In this document: piece by piece, positions 9,599-17,935 of the stretch
How the letters are laid out: the number at the start of each line of letters is the position of its first letter
Position numbering within the stretch: the stretch's first letter is position 1
Source of the DNA: Rhodothermales bacterium
GTDB taxonomy: Bacteria; Bacteroidota; Rhodothermia; Rhodothermales; UBA10348
Direction of reading: 5' to 3'
Assembly (NCBI GenBank): GCA_040221055.1
Contig: JAVJVN010000012.1
Location: 174,890 to 238,889, forward strand
DNA length: 64,000 nt
Position numbers and translations under genes: made by a program
Notes under the pieces: generated by a model
The model's input: the letters and a program-made list of their open reading frames with translations, nothing else
Databases searched by the model: none
Told to the model about the DNA's origin: nothing

Positions 9599-12500
9599 TT
9601 ATTCGTGCGCACCGAAGTGCACGAATGGCGCCCAGTAGAAGGGGTGGGCCGTGGTCTCGTCGGCCAACATGGTACGTTTCGATGCACGAAGCGCGTCGGC
9701 CACAGGCTCGCCGTCCGTGATCATGCCCGCATAAAGATGCGTCATGAGCTCGGCGGTGGTGGCATCGGCCACACTCCAGAGACTGGCGACGACCGATGCG
9801 GCACCGGCGTACATGAACGCCCGCGTCAAGCCCACCATGCCTTCGCCCTGGATGAGTTGTCCGAGGCCCGTCTCGCACGCCGACAGGACGACCACGTCGG
9901 ATGGAATCCGCAGATTGAATATTTCGGATGCCTGCAGCAGGCCCTCGCCCCTCGATGCGCCGCGGGTAAGCGCGAGCGCCGAGAAATCCGGGCGGTCATC
10001 ATCTATCAGCCCGTGCGTGGCAAAATGGACGAATCGGTAGGAATCGCCGGCCACGCGCTCCCGGACGGCGGCTTCCGTAGCGTCATCGCCCGTCAGGACA
10101 TCCACGCTGCCGACATCGAATACGCCGGAAATGGCACGCACTTCATCGCCCGTGAAGGGCAGGGGCGCCAGGGATGCCCCACGCAGCGCGGCGAACGTAT
10201 TCGTACCGCCGAAATCAGGGTTTCCGATGGCCAGCAACTGTTTGGAAGGGGCTCGGGCCACGCGCCCGGAAAGCTGCTGAAGCACACTGGCCGACTGCAC
10301 GTACGACACGGCTGCGTCATTCACGAGGTAGCGGTGCGTCGCCCAGGACGTTCCGGGTTCCACCACGAGCGCATCGAACGGCACATAGTGCAGTGCATCA
10401 TCCGCAATGATCGTGACGTGGGAAGCCGCCGCGACCAGGTCGGAAGCCGGACCGATCAGGATGTCATGAAGCTGGCCGGCGGTCTCTGCGTACTGGGCGG
10501 GACTGACGCGGGCCGGATCCTGCAGCGCGAACCGCAGCACGTCAATCCGGGTGGAGAGGTCGCTGCGGACGGGCAGCAGGTGGATGTCCGCCTGGTCCGG
10601 GGAGATGGCCCACAGTGTGGAGCTTGAGTCGCCGACCGCATAGGCAAGCACGACTTGTCCGGGACGGAGCGTGCCCTGCAGACCCGCGAGGTCGATCGGA
10701 TCCGGGTAGCGCAGATCTGCATAAGCCGGATTCTGTTCACGGAGGGCCCGTTCCACGCGGTCGAATTCCTGTTCCTGTTCCCGGATCTGGGCCTTCAACG
10801 CGGCACGCGCAGCGGCATCGGGCGCGTCCAGCAGCTCCTGGCGCAAGTACACCAGATTGTCGGTCAGGATCTGCTGATCGGAGAGCAGTTCGGCGTCGAC
10901 GCCTACGTCAATCCGGGCAATGGACTCGGCCAGTTGATCCGAGAAGGCCCGCGCGCGCGCCATCTCCGATACGTTGAAGGCCGCTTCGGTCCAACGGGAA
11001 TCGCCCGTGTGAATGGCTTCCTGGGTCAGGAAGTCCACGACGTCCTCAAACAAGTAGCGACTCTGGGCCAACCAGCCCGCCTTGTCCTCGGAAGCCCGTA
11101 GCAACCCCCGGGTGGATTCCATGGCGCCAAAGCCCTGCTCGTACCAGGCGTAGGCCTGGTCGGCCTGTCCGGACTGTTCGGCCACATCGCCCAACCCGAA
11201 CAACGCTCCGATTTCCAACTCGGGAAGAGACCACTCGCGGGCAATATCCAGTGCCTCCATGTACTGTTCGGTGGCCGCGTCCGGGCGGCCCGAACGGAGG
11301 AGGGCGTTTCCGAGACCGGTATGGATGGTGCCCAGGGTCGGGACGCTGGAGAGCGTATCGGCCAGGGTCCGGGCCTGGTCCAGGAAGTCCAGGGATTGCT
11401 GGTATTCACGCGACTCGAAGTGAGCGCTGCCCAGATTGACCATGGCGTTCAATTCGCCCTCCGGATCGTCCTGCTCCCGGGACAACCCCAGCGAGCGCTC
11501 GAACCACGGCACCGCCCGATCCGGCCGGCCGGTCCAGATGAAGACCACGCCGATGTTGTTCTGGGCACTGGCCAGAAGGTCGGGCAGGTCATGCTCCTCG
11601 GCCAGGCGGATGACCTCCTGGTAGTGCTGGATGGCGGATTCGAAGTCCCCGAGGCGCCGGTAGACAATACCCATGGAGTTGGACACGAGGGCTTCTGCAC
11701 GTGCATCGTTGATGGCGCGCAGATCGGACTTCAGTCGGAGCAGCTCCACGAGCGCGTCCGAATGCATCTCCATGTAATCGGTCAGCAGTCCGATGGCATT
11801 GTTGCGCTGGCCGATGGACCGGGCCGTGTCACCCACGGCAATGTAGAGTTCGGCACCTTTCTGGAAGTATGTCGTCGCCGCATCGTAATCGCCGAGGGCC
11901 TCATAGGAGAGGGCAATGTTCGGGATCATCCGGCTCTGGGCAAGGGAATCGCCTATGTTCCACCGGATGCCCTCGGCCTCGAGGTAGTACGCCAGAGCCC
12001 GTTCCGGCTCACGTGAAATGACGCGATGGTACACCCCAAGGTCATTCAGGCTGTTGCCGACGAGTTGCAGGTCGCCAAGTTCGCGCCGCTTTTCAAGCGC
12101 CTGTTCGTTCCATGACCGGTATAGTGCCCGCTCGGGGTCCAGCCACCAGTTCACGTATCCGAGCTGACCGAGGGTCTCGGCTTCGCCAGCCAGGTCGCCG
12201 ATTCCGCGGTAGAGTTCCAGCGCCTGGAGGTACAGGGCGTGCGCTTCTCCCCGGGTTTCGGCGTCGCTCCGACGGGCAAACGCCTCGTCATACAGGCTGT
12301 CGGCGTGCAGTTTAACGGCCCGCTGCTCCGCGGACCAGGTTCGTGCCGCCTCCACCCGCACCATGAGGGAGGACTCGCCATAGGTATCCTGGAAGGCGCG
12401 GGCCAGGGCCCCGGCTCGGATCGTCCATGCGTCCCGCTCGGACGCAGTGCTCGCCCGCATGGCCTGTTCCAACCATGCTTCCACGACCGGCTTCACCGTC

Positions 12501-12619
12501 AATCGCTGCTCCAGATTCACCGAGTCCGGCAGCGCGGCAGCGTCTTGCGGCGCATCCTGTGCTCGGGCCACCCCGGGAATCAACATGGACAGGAGGATGA
12601 GGGTATGGAGGAGGCGCAT
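9599..12619 (-). CDS. Exported TPR-CHAT protein (caspase-like cysteine protease fold), 1006 residues
   Basis: A signal peptide (about 1-21, ending ARA/Q) is followed by about ten tetratricopeptide repeats between residues 115 and 530, a helical linker, and a C-terminal CHAT domain from about 690 to the end. The CHAT catalytic pair is intact: His869 in HFATHG (codon 10013-10015) and Cys915 in LSACETG (codon 9875-9877). CHAT domains are clan CD relatives of caspases and separases; TPR-CHAT proteins usually use the TPR array to sense a partner before cleaving a target. The signal peptide places this one in the periplasm or outside the cell, unlike cytoplasmic CHAT effectors of CRISPR or gasdermin defence. 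It follows the FecR-domain gene by 76 bases and precedes the 190-residue gene and the metallopeptidase. Its substrate is unknown, and no gasdermin gene is nearby. Confidence 0.93.
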   Translation of the reverse strand: MRLLHTLILLSMLIPGVARAQDAPQDAAALPDSVNLEQRLTVKPVVEAWLEQAMRASTASERDAWTIRAGALARAFQDTYGESSLMVRVEAARTWSAEQRAVKLHADSLYDEAFARRSDAETRGEAHALYLQALELYRGIGDLAGEAETLGQLGYVNWWLDPERALYRSWNEQALEKRRELGDLQLVGNSLNDLGVYHRVISREPERALAYYLEAEGIRWNIGDSLAQSRMIPNIALSYEALGDYDAATTYFQKGAELYIAVGDTARSIGQRNNAIGLLTDYMEMHSDALVELLRLKSDLRAINDARAEALVSNSMGIVYRRLGDFESAIQHYQEVIRLAEEHDLPDLLASAQNNIGVVFIWTGRPDRAVPWFERSLGLSREQDDPEGELNAMVNLGSAHFESREYQQSLDFLDQARTLADTLSSVPTLGTIHTGLGNALLRSGRPDAATEQYMEALDIAREWSLPELEIGALFGLGDVAEQSGQADQAYAWYEQGFGAMESTRGLLRASEDKAGWLAQSRYLFEDVVDFLTQEAIHTGDSRWTEAAFNVSEMARARAFSDQLAESIARIDVGVDAELLSDQQILTDNLVYLRQELLDAPDAAARAALKAQIREQEQEFDRVERALREQNPAYADLRYPDPIDLAGLQGTLRPGQVVLAYAVGDSSSTLWAISPDQADIHLLPVRSDLSTRIDVLRFALQDPARVSPAQYAETAGQLHDILIGPASDLVAAASHVTIIADDALHYVPFDALVVEPGTSWATHRYLVNDAAVSYVQSASVLQQLSGRVARAPSKQLLAIGNPDFGGTNTFAALRGASLAPLPFTGDEVRAISGVFDVGSVDVLTGDDATEAAVRERVAGDSYRFVHFATHGLIDDDRPDFSALALTRGASRGEGLLQASEIFNLRIPSDVVVLSACETGLGQLIQGEGMVGLTRAFMYAGAASVVASLWSVADATTAELMTHLYAGMITDGEPVADALRASKRTMLADETTAHPFYWAPFVHFGAHE

Positions 12620-12695
12620 GGTAATCAGGTCCAGGTCAGGTCAACGCAGGTGGTCGACCAATGTCGGGTCAATACAAAACAGAACGGGCCGGCCG

Positions 12696-13664
12696 TCAGT
12701 CTTTCTGCGAAAGACTTACGGCTTTCTGGAGAGCCTGGATTGCGGCGTCTTTCTGGCCCGTCTGGCTGTACAGACGGCCGAGGATCCGGTGAACGGAAGC
12801 AGACTGGGGATGCTGCGTGGCGATCCGGTTGAACGCGATGACGGCATCGCCGAGGAGGTCCTGTCCCGCGTAATACGTCCCGAGCACGTACCAGAATTCG
12901 CTGGACTCGGTCTGTCCGTGAAACATGGACTGGATGCGGGCCCGGTTGGCCTCGACAGACGCGGCCGTTTCGTCATCCGCCACTTCAAACGAGTAGAGTG
13001 GAGAAGAGACCACGTCGAGCATGTCCTCGGCTTCGACCTGCCAGTAGTAGCTCACGCCGGAAACCAGCGCAGGGGCCGTGGCAGGGTACTGGAGTTCCGA
13101 GGCATCCGTTGCTCCGGACCAGATGGTGGTACCTGCGGATTGCACCTTGATGGTGTACAGGTCGAAACCGTCCACGGCCGTCCATGAAAACGTGGGTACC
13201 GCGTTCGGTATGAGCGTATTCACGGGGTAGGCTGCTTGCAAGGCCTCCGAAGAGGGCGCGTTCCTGAGGCCGCCCAGGACGGCAATCTCACCTTCCCCGG
13301 CCCGGTGCAACATGACGTCGGACGCTACGGCCAGCAGCTCGCCATCGAGTTCGCGGACGGGTCCCGACAAGGCCGGGGATGCTATGGAAGATGCGCTGAC
13401 CGTCATGCTGGCATTCCCCTCGAGGGACAGCATGTTGCCGTTGGCGAAGAGGAGGGCGGTCCGGGCGTTCTCGGCCGTGCGGATTCGATCGCCTTCGAAG
13501 AGTTGGGTGCCCCATTCGGCAGGAGCGAAGGATTGCGAGCCCGCGCGGGCCACTTCGACGGTACCGTTGATGTCCGTCAGGAGGGCGACACGGTTCTGGG
13601 CACTGGAGGACGCAGGTAATGCGAGGAGGACCACCAGAAAGGTGGCAAAGAGGAAGTGTCGCAT
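12696..13664 (-). CDS. Exported FecR-domain protein with FN3-like and TPR segments
   Basis: The protein has 322 residues. A signal peptide (about 1-22, ending SSAQ) is followed by a FecR-type beta domain at about 25-110, with the pattern NGTVEVARAG...LFEGDRIRTAENARTAL. A FN3-like segment (SWTAVDGFDLYTIKVQSAG, about 160-225) follows, and the C-terminal 90 residues resemble a TPR pair (IATQHPQSASVHRILGRLYS). True FecR sensors have an N-terminal anti-sigma region and a membrane helix; both are absent, so this is not a classical iron-dicitrate regulator. FecR-like domains are often found next to TPR-CHAT genes and may act as surface or peptidoglycan-proximal adaptors. It is the first gene of the cassette running to base 1. 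Confidence 0.85.
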   Translation of the reverse strand: MRHFLFATFLVVLLALPASSSAQNRVALLTDINGTVEVARAGSQSFAPAEWGTQLFEGDRIRTAENARTALLFANGNMLSLEGNASMTVSASSIASPALSGPVRELDGELLAVASDVMLHRAGEGEIAVLGGLRNAPSSEALQAAYPVNTLIPNAVPTFSWTAVDGFDLYTIKVQSAGTTIWSGATDASELQYPATAPALVSGVSYYWQVEAEDMLDVVSSPLYSFEVADDETAASVEANRARIQSMFHGQTESSEFWYVLGTYYAGQDLLGDAVIAFNRIATQHPQSASVHRILGRLYSQTGQKDAAIQALQKAVSLSQKD

Positions 13665-13732
13665 GGAGGTAGTGGGTTGTAAAAGGACAATTTACCCCAA
13701 CTACTCCCGGATGCAAACGGGGTTGGAAAAGG

Positions 13733-14173
13733 TTACAGGAAACCGAGTTCCAATTTGGCTTCGTCGGACATCATGTCCGGCGTGAACGGGGGATCGAACG
13801 TGATTTCGACACGGGCATCCCGGACGTGCCGCAAGTGCCGCACGCGCTGCTCCACCTGACCTGGAAGGAACCCGGCAGCCGGGCAGTTCGGGGTGGTCAG
13901 CGTCATGGTGATCAGCACCGTCCGGTCGGGATTGATGTCGACCCCGTAAATGAGGCCCAGATCGTATACGTTGACCGGGATCTCGGGGTCATACACCGTC
14001 TTGATGGCCTCGACGATCTTGGCCTCGAGCTCCTCATCGGTGGGCTCGTCCGAGAGATCGATTTCGACCGATGCGTCATCGCTCTTCGGCGCATTCAATG
14101 CGGAACTGGCATCCACGACATGTCCCGAAGGCGTCTTGCCGTCTTTGGTCGTTTCGGGCTTGGGATCGGTCAT
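13733..14173 (-). CDS. sufT: SufT-like MIP18/DUF59 iron-sulfur assembly protein
   Basis: The protein has 146 residues. About 40 residues of acidic, low-complexity N-terminus precede a MIP18 (DUF59) domain with the family signatures VYDPEIPVNVYDLGLIYGVD and TTPNCPAAGFLPGQVE. The conserved Cys in the second motif is present. SufT proteins help mature Fe-S proteins under high demand. The start overlaps the sufE stop by 4 bases (14170-14173), so it is the last gene of the SUF operon. The usual domain is about 100 residues, so the N-terminal extension is the odd part. Confidence 0.9.
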   Translation of the reverse strand: MTDPKPETTKDGKTPSGHVVDASSALNAPKSDDASVEIDLSDEPTDEELEAKIVEAIKTVYDPEIPVNVYDLGLIYGVDINPDRTVLITMTLTTPNCPAAGFLPGQVEQRVRHLRHVRDARVEITFDPPFTPDMMSDEAKLELGFL

Positions 14174-14598
14174 TCGGATTGGGAGGCTGCAATCGCGGCT
14201 GCATAGAGCCGGATCTGTTTGATCATGCTGTCGAGTCCGTTCTTCCGCGTCGGCGAAAGGTGCTCCTTCATTCCGATCTCATCCAGGAAGGACAGGTCGG
14301 CCGCAGCAACGGATTCTGCGGGCTGGTCATTGAGGACGCGGAGCAGGGCGGCAATGAGGCCGCGGGTAATCTGGGCGTCGGAATCGGCTGTGAAATGGAT
14401 GCGTTGGCCGTGGGGCTCGGCGTGCAACCACACCTGGGCCTGACATCCCTGGATCCGGTAGGTGTCTGTCCGGAAGGCGTCTTCGATGGCCGGTACTGAC
14501 GCCCCCAGGTCTATCAGGTACTGGTATTTGTCCATCCAGTCATCAAACATCGCAAATTCGTCCACGAGCGCACGTGCACGGTCCTGGATCTCGGTCAT
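14170..14598 (-). CDS. sufE: SufE, sulfur acceptor for SufS
   Basis: The protein has 142 residues, full length for the family. The acceptor Cys52 lies in IQGCQAQVWL (codon 14443-14445), and the N-terminal FAMFDDWMDKYQYLIDLG is the usual SufE opening. SufE takes the persulfide sulfur from SufS and passes it to the SufBCD scaffold. The gene overlaps sufS by 4 bases at one end and sufT by 4 bases at the other, which fits translational coupling. Confidence 0.96.
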   Translation of the reverse strand: MTEIQDRARALVDEFAMFDDWMDKYQYLIDLGASVPAIEDAFRTDTYRIQGCQAQVWLHAEPHGQRIHFTADSDAQITRGLIAALLRVLNDQPAESVAAADLSFLDEIGMKEHLSPTRKNGLDSMIKQIRLYAAAIAASQSE

Positions 14599-15818
14599 GA
14601 CAGCATCTTGTGGGCCTTGCGGAGGCCATCGACCAATCGGTCGATTTCGTCCGTCGTATTGTAGAACGCGAAGGATGCTCGGACCGTCCCGGGAATGCCG
14701 AAGCGCTTCATGAGGGGTTGGGTGCAGTGGTGGCCCGTACGGACCGCAATGCCCAGCCGGTCCAGGATGGTGCCGACATCATACGGATGGGCATCACCCA
14801 GAAGGAATGAGACCACCGACACTTTGTCGCGGGCTGTTCCCACAATCCTGAGTCCCGGCAACTCGGTCAGAGCGCGGGTGGCCCGGGCCAGGAGATCCTG
14901 TTCCTGGGTCCGGATCCAGGCATGACCCACGGATTCCACGTAGTCCAGGGCGGCGGCGAATCCGATGGCGCCTGCAATATGGGGCGTGCCCGCCTCGAAC
15001 TTGTGGGGCAGTTCATTGAACGTCGTCCCGCTGAAATCCACCTCTTCGATCATGTCACCGCCACCTTGGTACGGGGGCATGTCGTCCAGCAGGGCCTCCT
15101 TGCCGTACAGTACGCCGAAGCCGGTGGGTCCGAACGCCTTGTGGCTGGAGAAGCAGTAGAAATCGCAGTCCAGGTCCTGGACGTTGACGGGACCATGCGG
15201 CAGGGCCTGGGCACCGTCCAGGAGTACCGGTACCCCGAAGGCGTGTGCATCCGCAATCATCCGCTTCACGGGATTCACGGTACCCAACGTGTTCGATGCG
15301 TGCACCACACCTACGATGGCGACATCGTCTTCCATGAGTGCGCGCTGGTAGTCTTCGTAATCCAACTCCCCGTTCTCCAGTACGTGCACGGCGCGGACGC
15401 GGGCGCCGGTTTCGGCACAGATGAGTTGCCAGGGGACAATGTTGGAGTGGTGCTCCATGGCCGTGAGCAGCACCGTCTTTCCGGGACCCAGATTCGTGCG
15501 ACCCCACGATGATGCCACCAGGTTGATGGCGTCCGTCGTCCCCCGGGTGAATACGATTTCCGAACGGTTGGCGGCCCCGATGTACGACTGGATGCGATCC
15601 CGGGCGGCTTCGAACGCCGTCGTGGCCAACTGACTGAGGGTATGCACACCCCGGTGTACGTTGGCATTCTCCTCCCGGTAATAGTGCGCCATCCGGTCCA
15701 GGACGGCCTGGGGCTTCTGGGCCGTCGCCGCATTGTCCAGGTAGGCCACGGGGTAGCCGTGAACGTGGGTGGCGAGTGCTGGAAAGTCCCGGCGGATATC
15801 GGGAGGGGATGCGATCAC
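14595..15818 (-). CDS. sufS: SufS cysteine desulfurase
   Basis: The protein has 407 residues and is a PLP-dependent class V aminotransferase-fold enzyme that releases sulfur from L-cysteine as an enzyme persulfide. The PLP lysine is K227 in SSHKAFGPTGFG, and the catalytic Cys365 lies in RTGHHCTQP, matching the group II (SufS) type. The start is GTG at 15818, overlapping the sufD stop (GTGA). The position between sufD and sufE is standard for the operon. Confidence 0.97.
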   Translation of the reverse strand: MIASPPDIRRDFPALATHVHGYPVAYLDNAATAQKPQAVLDRMAHYYREENANVHRGVHTLSQLATTAFEAARDRIQSYIGAANRSEIVFTRGTTDAINLVASSWGRTNLGPGKTVLLTAMEHHSNIVPWQLICAETGARVRAVHVLENGELDYEDYQRALMEDDVAIVGVVHASNTLGTVNPVKRMIADAHAFGVPVLLDGAQALPHGPVNVQDLDCDFYCFSSHKAFGPTGFGVLYGKEALLDDMPPYQGGGDMIEEVDFSGTTFNELPHKFEAGTPHIAGAIGFAAALDYVESVGHAWIRTQEQDLLARATRALTELPGLRIVGTARDKVSVVSFLLGDAHPYDVGTILDRLGIAVRTGHHCTQPLMKRFGIPGTVRASFAFYNTTDEIDRLVDGLRKAHKMLS

Positions 15819-17107
15819 AAGGACAGCTGTTCTGTTATGCGTGTGTTCAGGTAGTCGCGCAAGGGCTCGATGGTGACGAGTTCAATCACGTCACGGGCAA
15901 AGGCTTCAATGAGCATGGTGCGGGCGCGCTTCGCCGGAATTCCGCGGCTTTGCAGGTAAAAGAGGGCTTCTTTGTCCAGTTCGCCCGTGGTCGCTCCGTG
16001 ACTGCACTTCACATCGTCCGCGTAGATTTCCAATTCCGGCTTCGCGAAAATCCGGGCGGACCGGTCCAGGAGGATGCTCTTGGAAGACTGGTAGGCATTG
16101 ATCTTCTGGGCATCCTGTCGAACCAGGACCTTGCCGTTGAAAACACCGGTGGAGCCGTCGGCAATGATGCCCTTGAACAACTCGTTCGAGAAGCAATTGG
16201 GCTTGGCGTGATCCACCATCGTGTGATTGTCGATATGGGAACCGTTCCGCGCAATGTAGAGACCGTTCAAATGGGTCTCGCAGTGCTCGGCGTCCGGAAG
16301 GAAATGCAGGTTGTGCCGGACGAGATCGCCACCGAGCGTAATGTGATTGGTGGAGAATACGCTGGACTCGGCCTGATGCACATGCAACGTGTTGACGAAA
16401 CGGGCTTGCGGCTCCCGTTCGAAAATGACCAGGTGCCGGACATTGGCTTCTGCACCCACGAACATCTCCACGACGCGATTTTCGAACGACGTACCGGCAC
16501 CGGCCGGACCGAAGTGCTCAACCACGTGGGCATGCGCGTTGCGGGCGGCCACCAGCAGCACGCGTGGCTGGATGAACCCGTTGGTCGATAGCCGGGAGTG
16601 GTGTATGTACAGCGGTTTGTCCAGGTGCACGCCTTCGGCAACATGGATGAACACGCCATCGTCCGCAAAAGCCGTGGCAAGCGATGCGAATGGATCGGCA
16701 TTCCCGGCTACTGCCTTCGACAGGTACTCCTGGACGAGGGCGGTGTGCGTTTCATACGCCTCCCGGAGGCTCGAGACCGTGACCCCGTCGGGCAGCCCTT
16801 GGAGGTTCGCGTTCATCGGGCGCCCATCCAGCGTGTGGATGTGCCATCCTTCGAAATCCTGAAGGGGGGACGTCGGAGACGTTTCCGGACGATTCAGTTC
16901 GAGGGATGACCCATCGCCGAGCCACTTGGAGACGGGTGTGTACTTGTACGCTTCCGACTTGGCCGCGGGGAAACCGGCCTCGGCGAACTGCTTGATGGCG
17001 CGTCGCCGGTCTACCAGCCAAGGGTCGGTCGTACCGTTTCCGAGCAGTCCGACTTTCTGATCGAAGGACTCGATCAGCGTCGTTTCCAATGATTTTTCCG
17101 TGGTCAT
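15815..17107 (-). CDS. sufD: SufD, Fe-S scaffold complex subunit
   Basis: The protein has 430 residues and is a beta-helix paralogue of SufB. It pairs with SufB and SufC in the SufBC2D scaffold. The C-terminal motif KCSHGATTGELDKEALFYL carries the conserved histidine implicated in cluster assembly, and GIPAKRARTMLIEAFA is typical of the family. The gene lies 2 bases downstream of sufC. Confidence 0.96.
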   Translation of the reverse strand: MTTEKSLETTLIESFDQKVGLLGNGTTDPWLVDRRRAIKQFAEAGFPAAKSEAYKYTPVSKWLGDGSSLELNRPETSPTSPLQDFEGWHIHTLDGRPMNANLQGLPDGVTVSSLREAYETHTALVQEYLSKAVAGNADPFASLATAFADDGVFIHVAEGVHLDKPLYIHHSRLSTNGFIQPRVLLVAARNAHAHVVEHFGPAGAGTSFENRVVEMFVGAEANVRHLVIFEREPQARFVNTLHVHQAESSVFSTNHITLGGDLVRHNLHFLPDAEHCETHLNGLYIARNGSHIDNHTMVDHAKPNCFSNELFKGIIADGSTGVFNGKVLVRQDAQKINAYQSSKSILLDRSARIFAKPELEIYADDVKCSHGATTGELDKEALFYLQSRGIPAKRARTMLIEAFARDVIELVTIEPLRDYLNTRITEQLSL

Positions 17108-17109
17108 GA

Positions 17110-17877
17110 TTATTGAGCGATCATTCCGGTTTCTTCACGGATCCAGTCGTAGCCCCGTTCTTCGAGCTCCAGTGCCAATTCCTTGCCACCCGAGCGCACA
17201 ATGCGGCCACCCACCAGGACGTGGACATGGTCGGGTACGATGTAGTCGAGCAGGCGCTGGTAGTGGGTAATGACCACGAACGAGCGGTTGGCATTGCGCA
17301 ACGAGTTGACGCCATCGGCAACGACACGCAGGGCGTCGATGTCCAGTCCCGAATCCGTTTCATCCAGCACGGCCAACGAGGGATCCAGCATGGCCAACTG
17401 GAAGATCTCGTTGCGCTTCTTTTCACCGCCCGAGAACCCTTCGTTGACTGCACGGGCCTTGAGGGACGGATCCAAGTTGACCAATGCGGCCTTTTCACGC
17501 ATGAGCGCGAGGAACTCGCTGGCCGACAGATCGGGCAGACCACGGTATTCGCGGACCGAAGAAACGGCCTGTTTCAGGAAGTTGGACATCGAGACACCCG
17601 GCAGTTCAACCGGATACTGGAACGCCAGGAAAAGCCCCTTGCGCGCCCGCTCGTCCGCTTCCAACTCCAGGAGGTCGTCCCCCTGGAATGAAATGGTACC
17701 CTCTGTGACTTCGTAGCCGTCACGGCCGGCAAGCACCGATGCGAGCGTACTCTTGCCCGATCCGTTCGGGCCCATGATGGCATGTACTTCACCGGGGCCC
17801 ACCTTCAGGTCCAGGCCTTTCAGGATTTCCGTACCGTCTTCCTCTATGGAGACGTGGAGGTTTTTGATATCCAGCAT
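17110..17877 (-). CDS. sufC: SufC, ABC-type ATPase of the SUF scaffold
   Basis: The start chosen is the ATG at 17877 (MLDIKNLHVSIEEDG), giving 255 residues; a TTG two codons upstream is possible. Walker A is GPNGSGKST, the ABC signature is FSGGEKKR, and Walker B is LAVLDETDSGLDID, which are exact SufC-type motifs. ATP hydrolysis by SufC drives the conformational change in SufB and SufD during cluster assembly. The spacer to sufB (17878-17935) holds an unusual poly-G and CAGGG repeat, annotated separately. Confidence 0.97.
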   Translation of the reverse strand: MLDIKNLHVSIEEDGTEILKGLDLKVGPGEVHAIMGPNGSGKSTLASVLAGRDGYEVTEGTISFQGDDLLELEADERARKGLFLAFQYPVELPGVSMSNFLKQAVSSVREYRGLPDLSASEFLALMREKAALVNLDPSLKARAVNEGFSGGEKKRNEIFQLAMLDPSLAVLDETDSGLDIDALRVVADGVNSLRNANRSFVVITHYQRLLDYIVPDHVHVLVGGRIVRSGGKELALELEERGYDWIREETGMIAQ

Positions 17878-17899
17878 CGTCAACTGATTTGGTTCGAAT

Positions 17900-17934
17900 G
17901 GGGGGGGGGACAGGTCAGGGCAGGGCAGGGCAGG
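17900..17934. repeat. Poly-G tract and CAGGG repeats in the sufB-sufC spacer (G-quadruplex-like)
   Basis: The plus strand has ten consecutive G (17900-17909), then ACAGGTCA, then three GGG runs separated by CA (17918-17930) and a final CAGG. This meets a simple four-run G-quadruplex pattern on the strand that is the template for sufBC, and it is also prone to slippage. The spacer lies between the sufB stop (17936) and the sufC start. Confidence 0.8.
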
Positions 17935-17935
17935 C

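Noticed and set aside
9531-9878. An N-terminal extension of the 190-residue protein
   Set aside because: The extension enters the CHAT gene and pushes the signal peptide inside the protein, so the start at 9530 is preferred.
9599-12619. CRISPR-linked TPR-CHAT (Csx29-like) defence effector
   Set aside because: There is a signal peptide and no gRAMP, Cas or gasdermin gene nearby.
12696-13664. FecIR iron-dicitrate signalling pair
   Set aside because: The FecR-like protein has no anti-sigma region or membrane helix and no sigma factor gene is adjacent.
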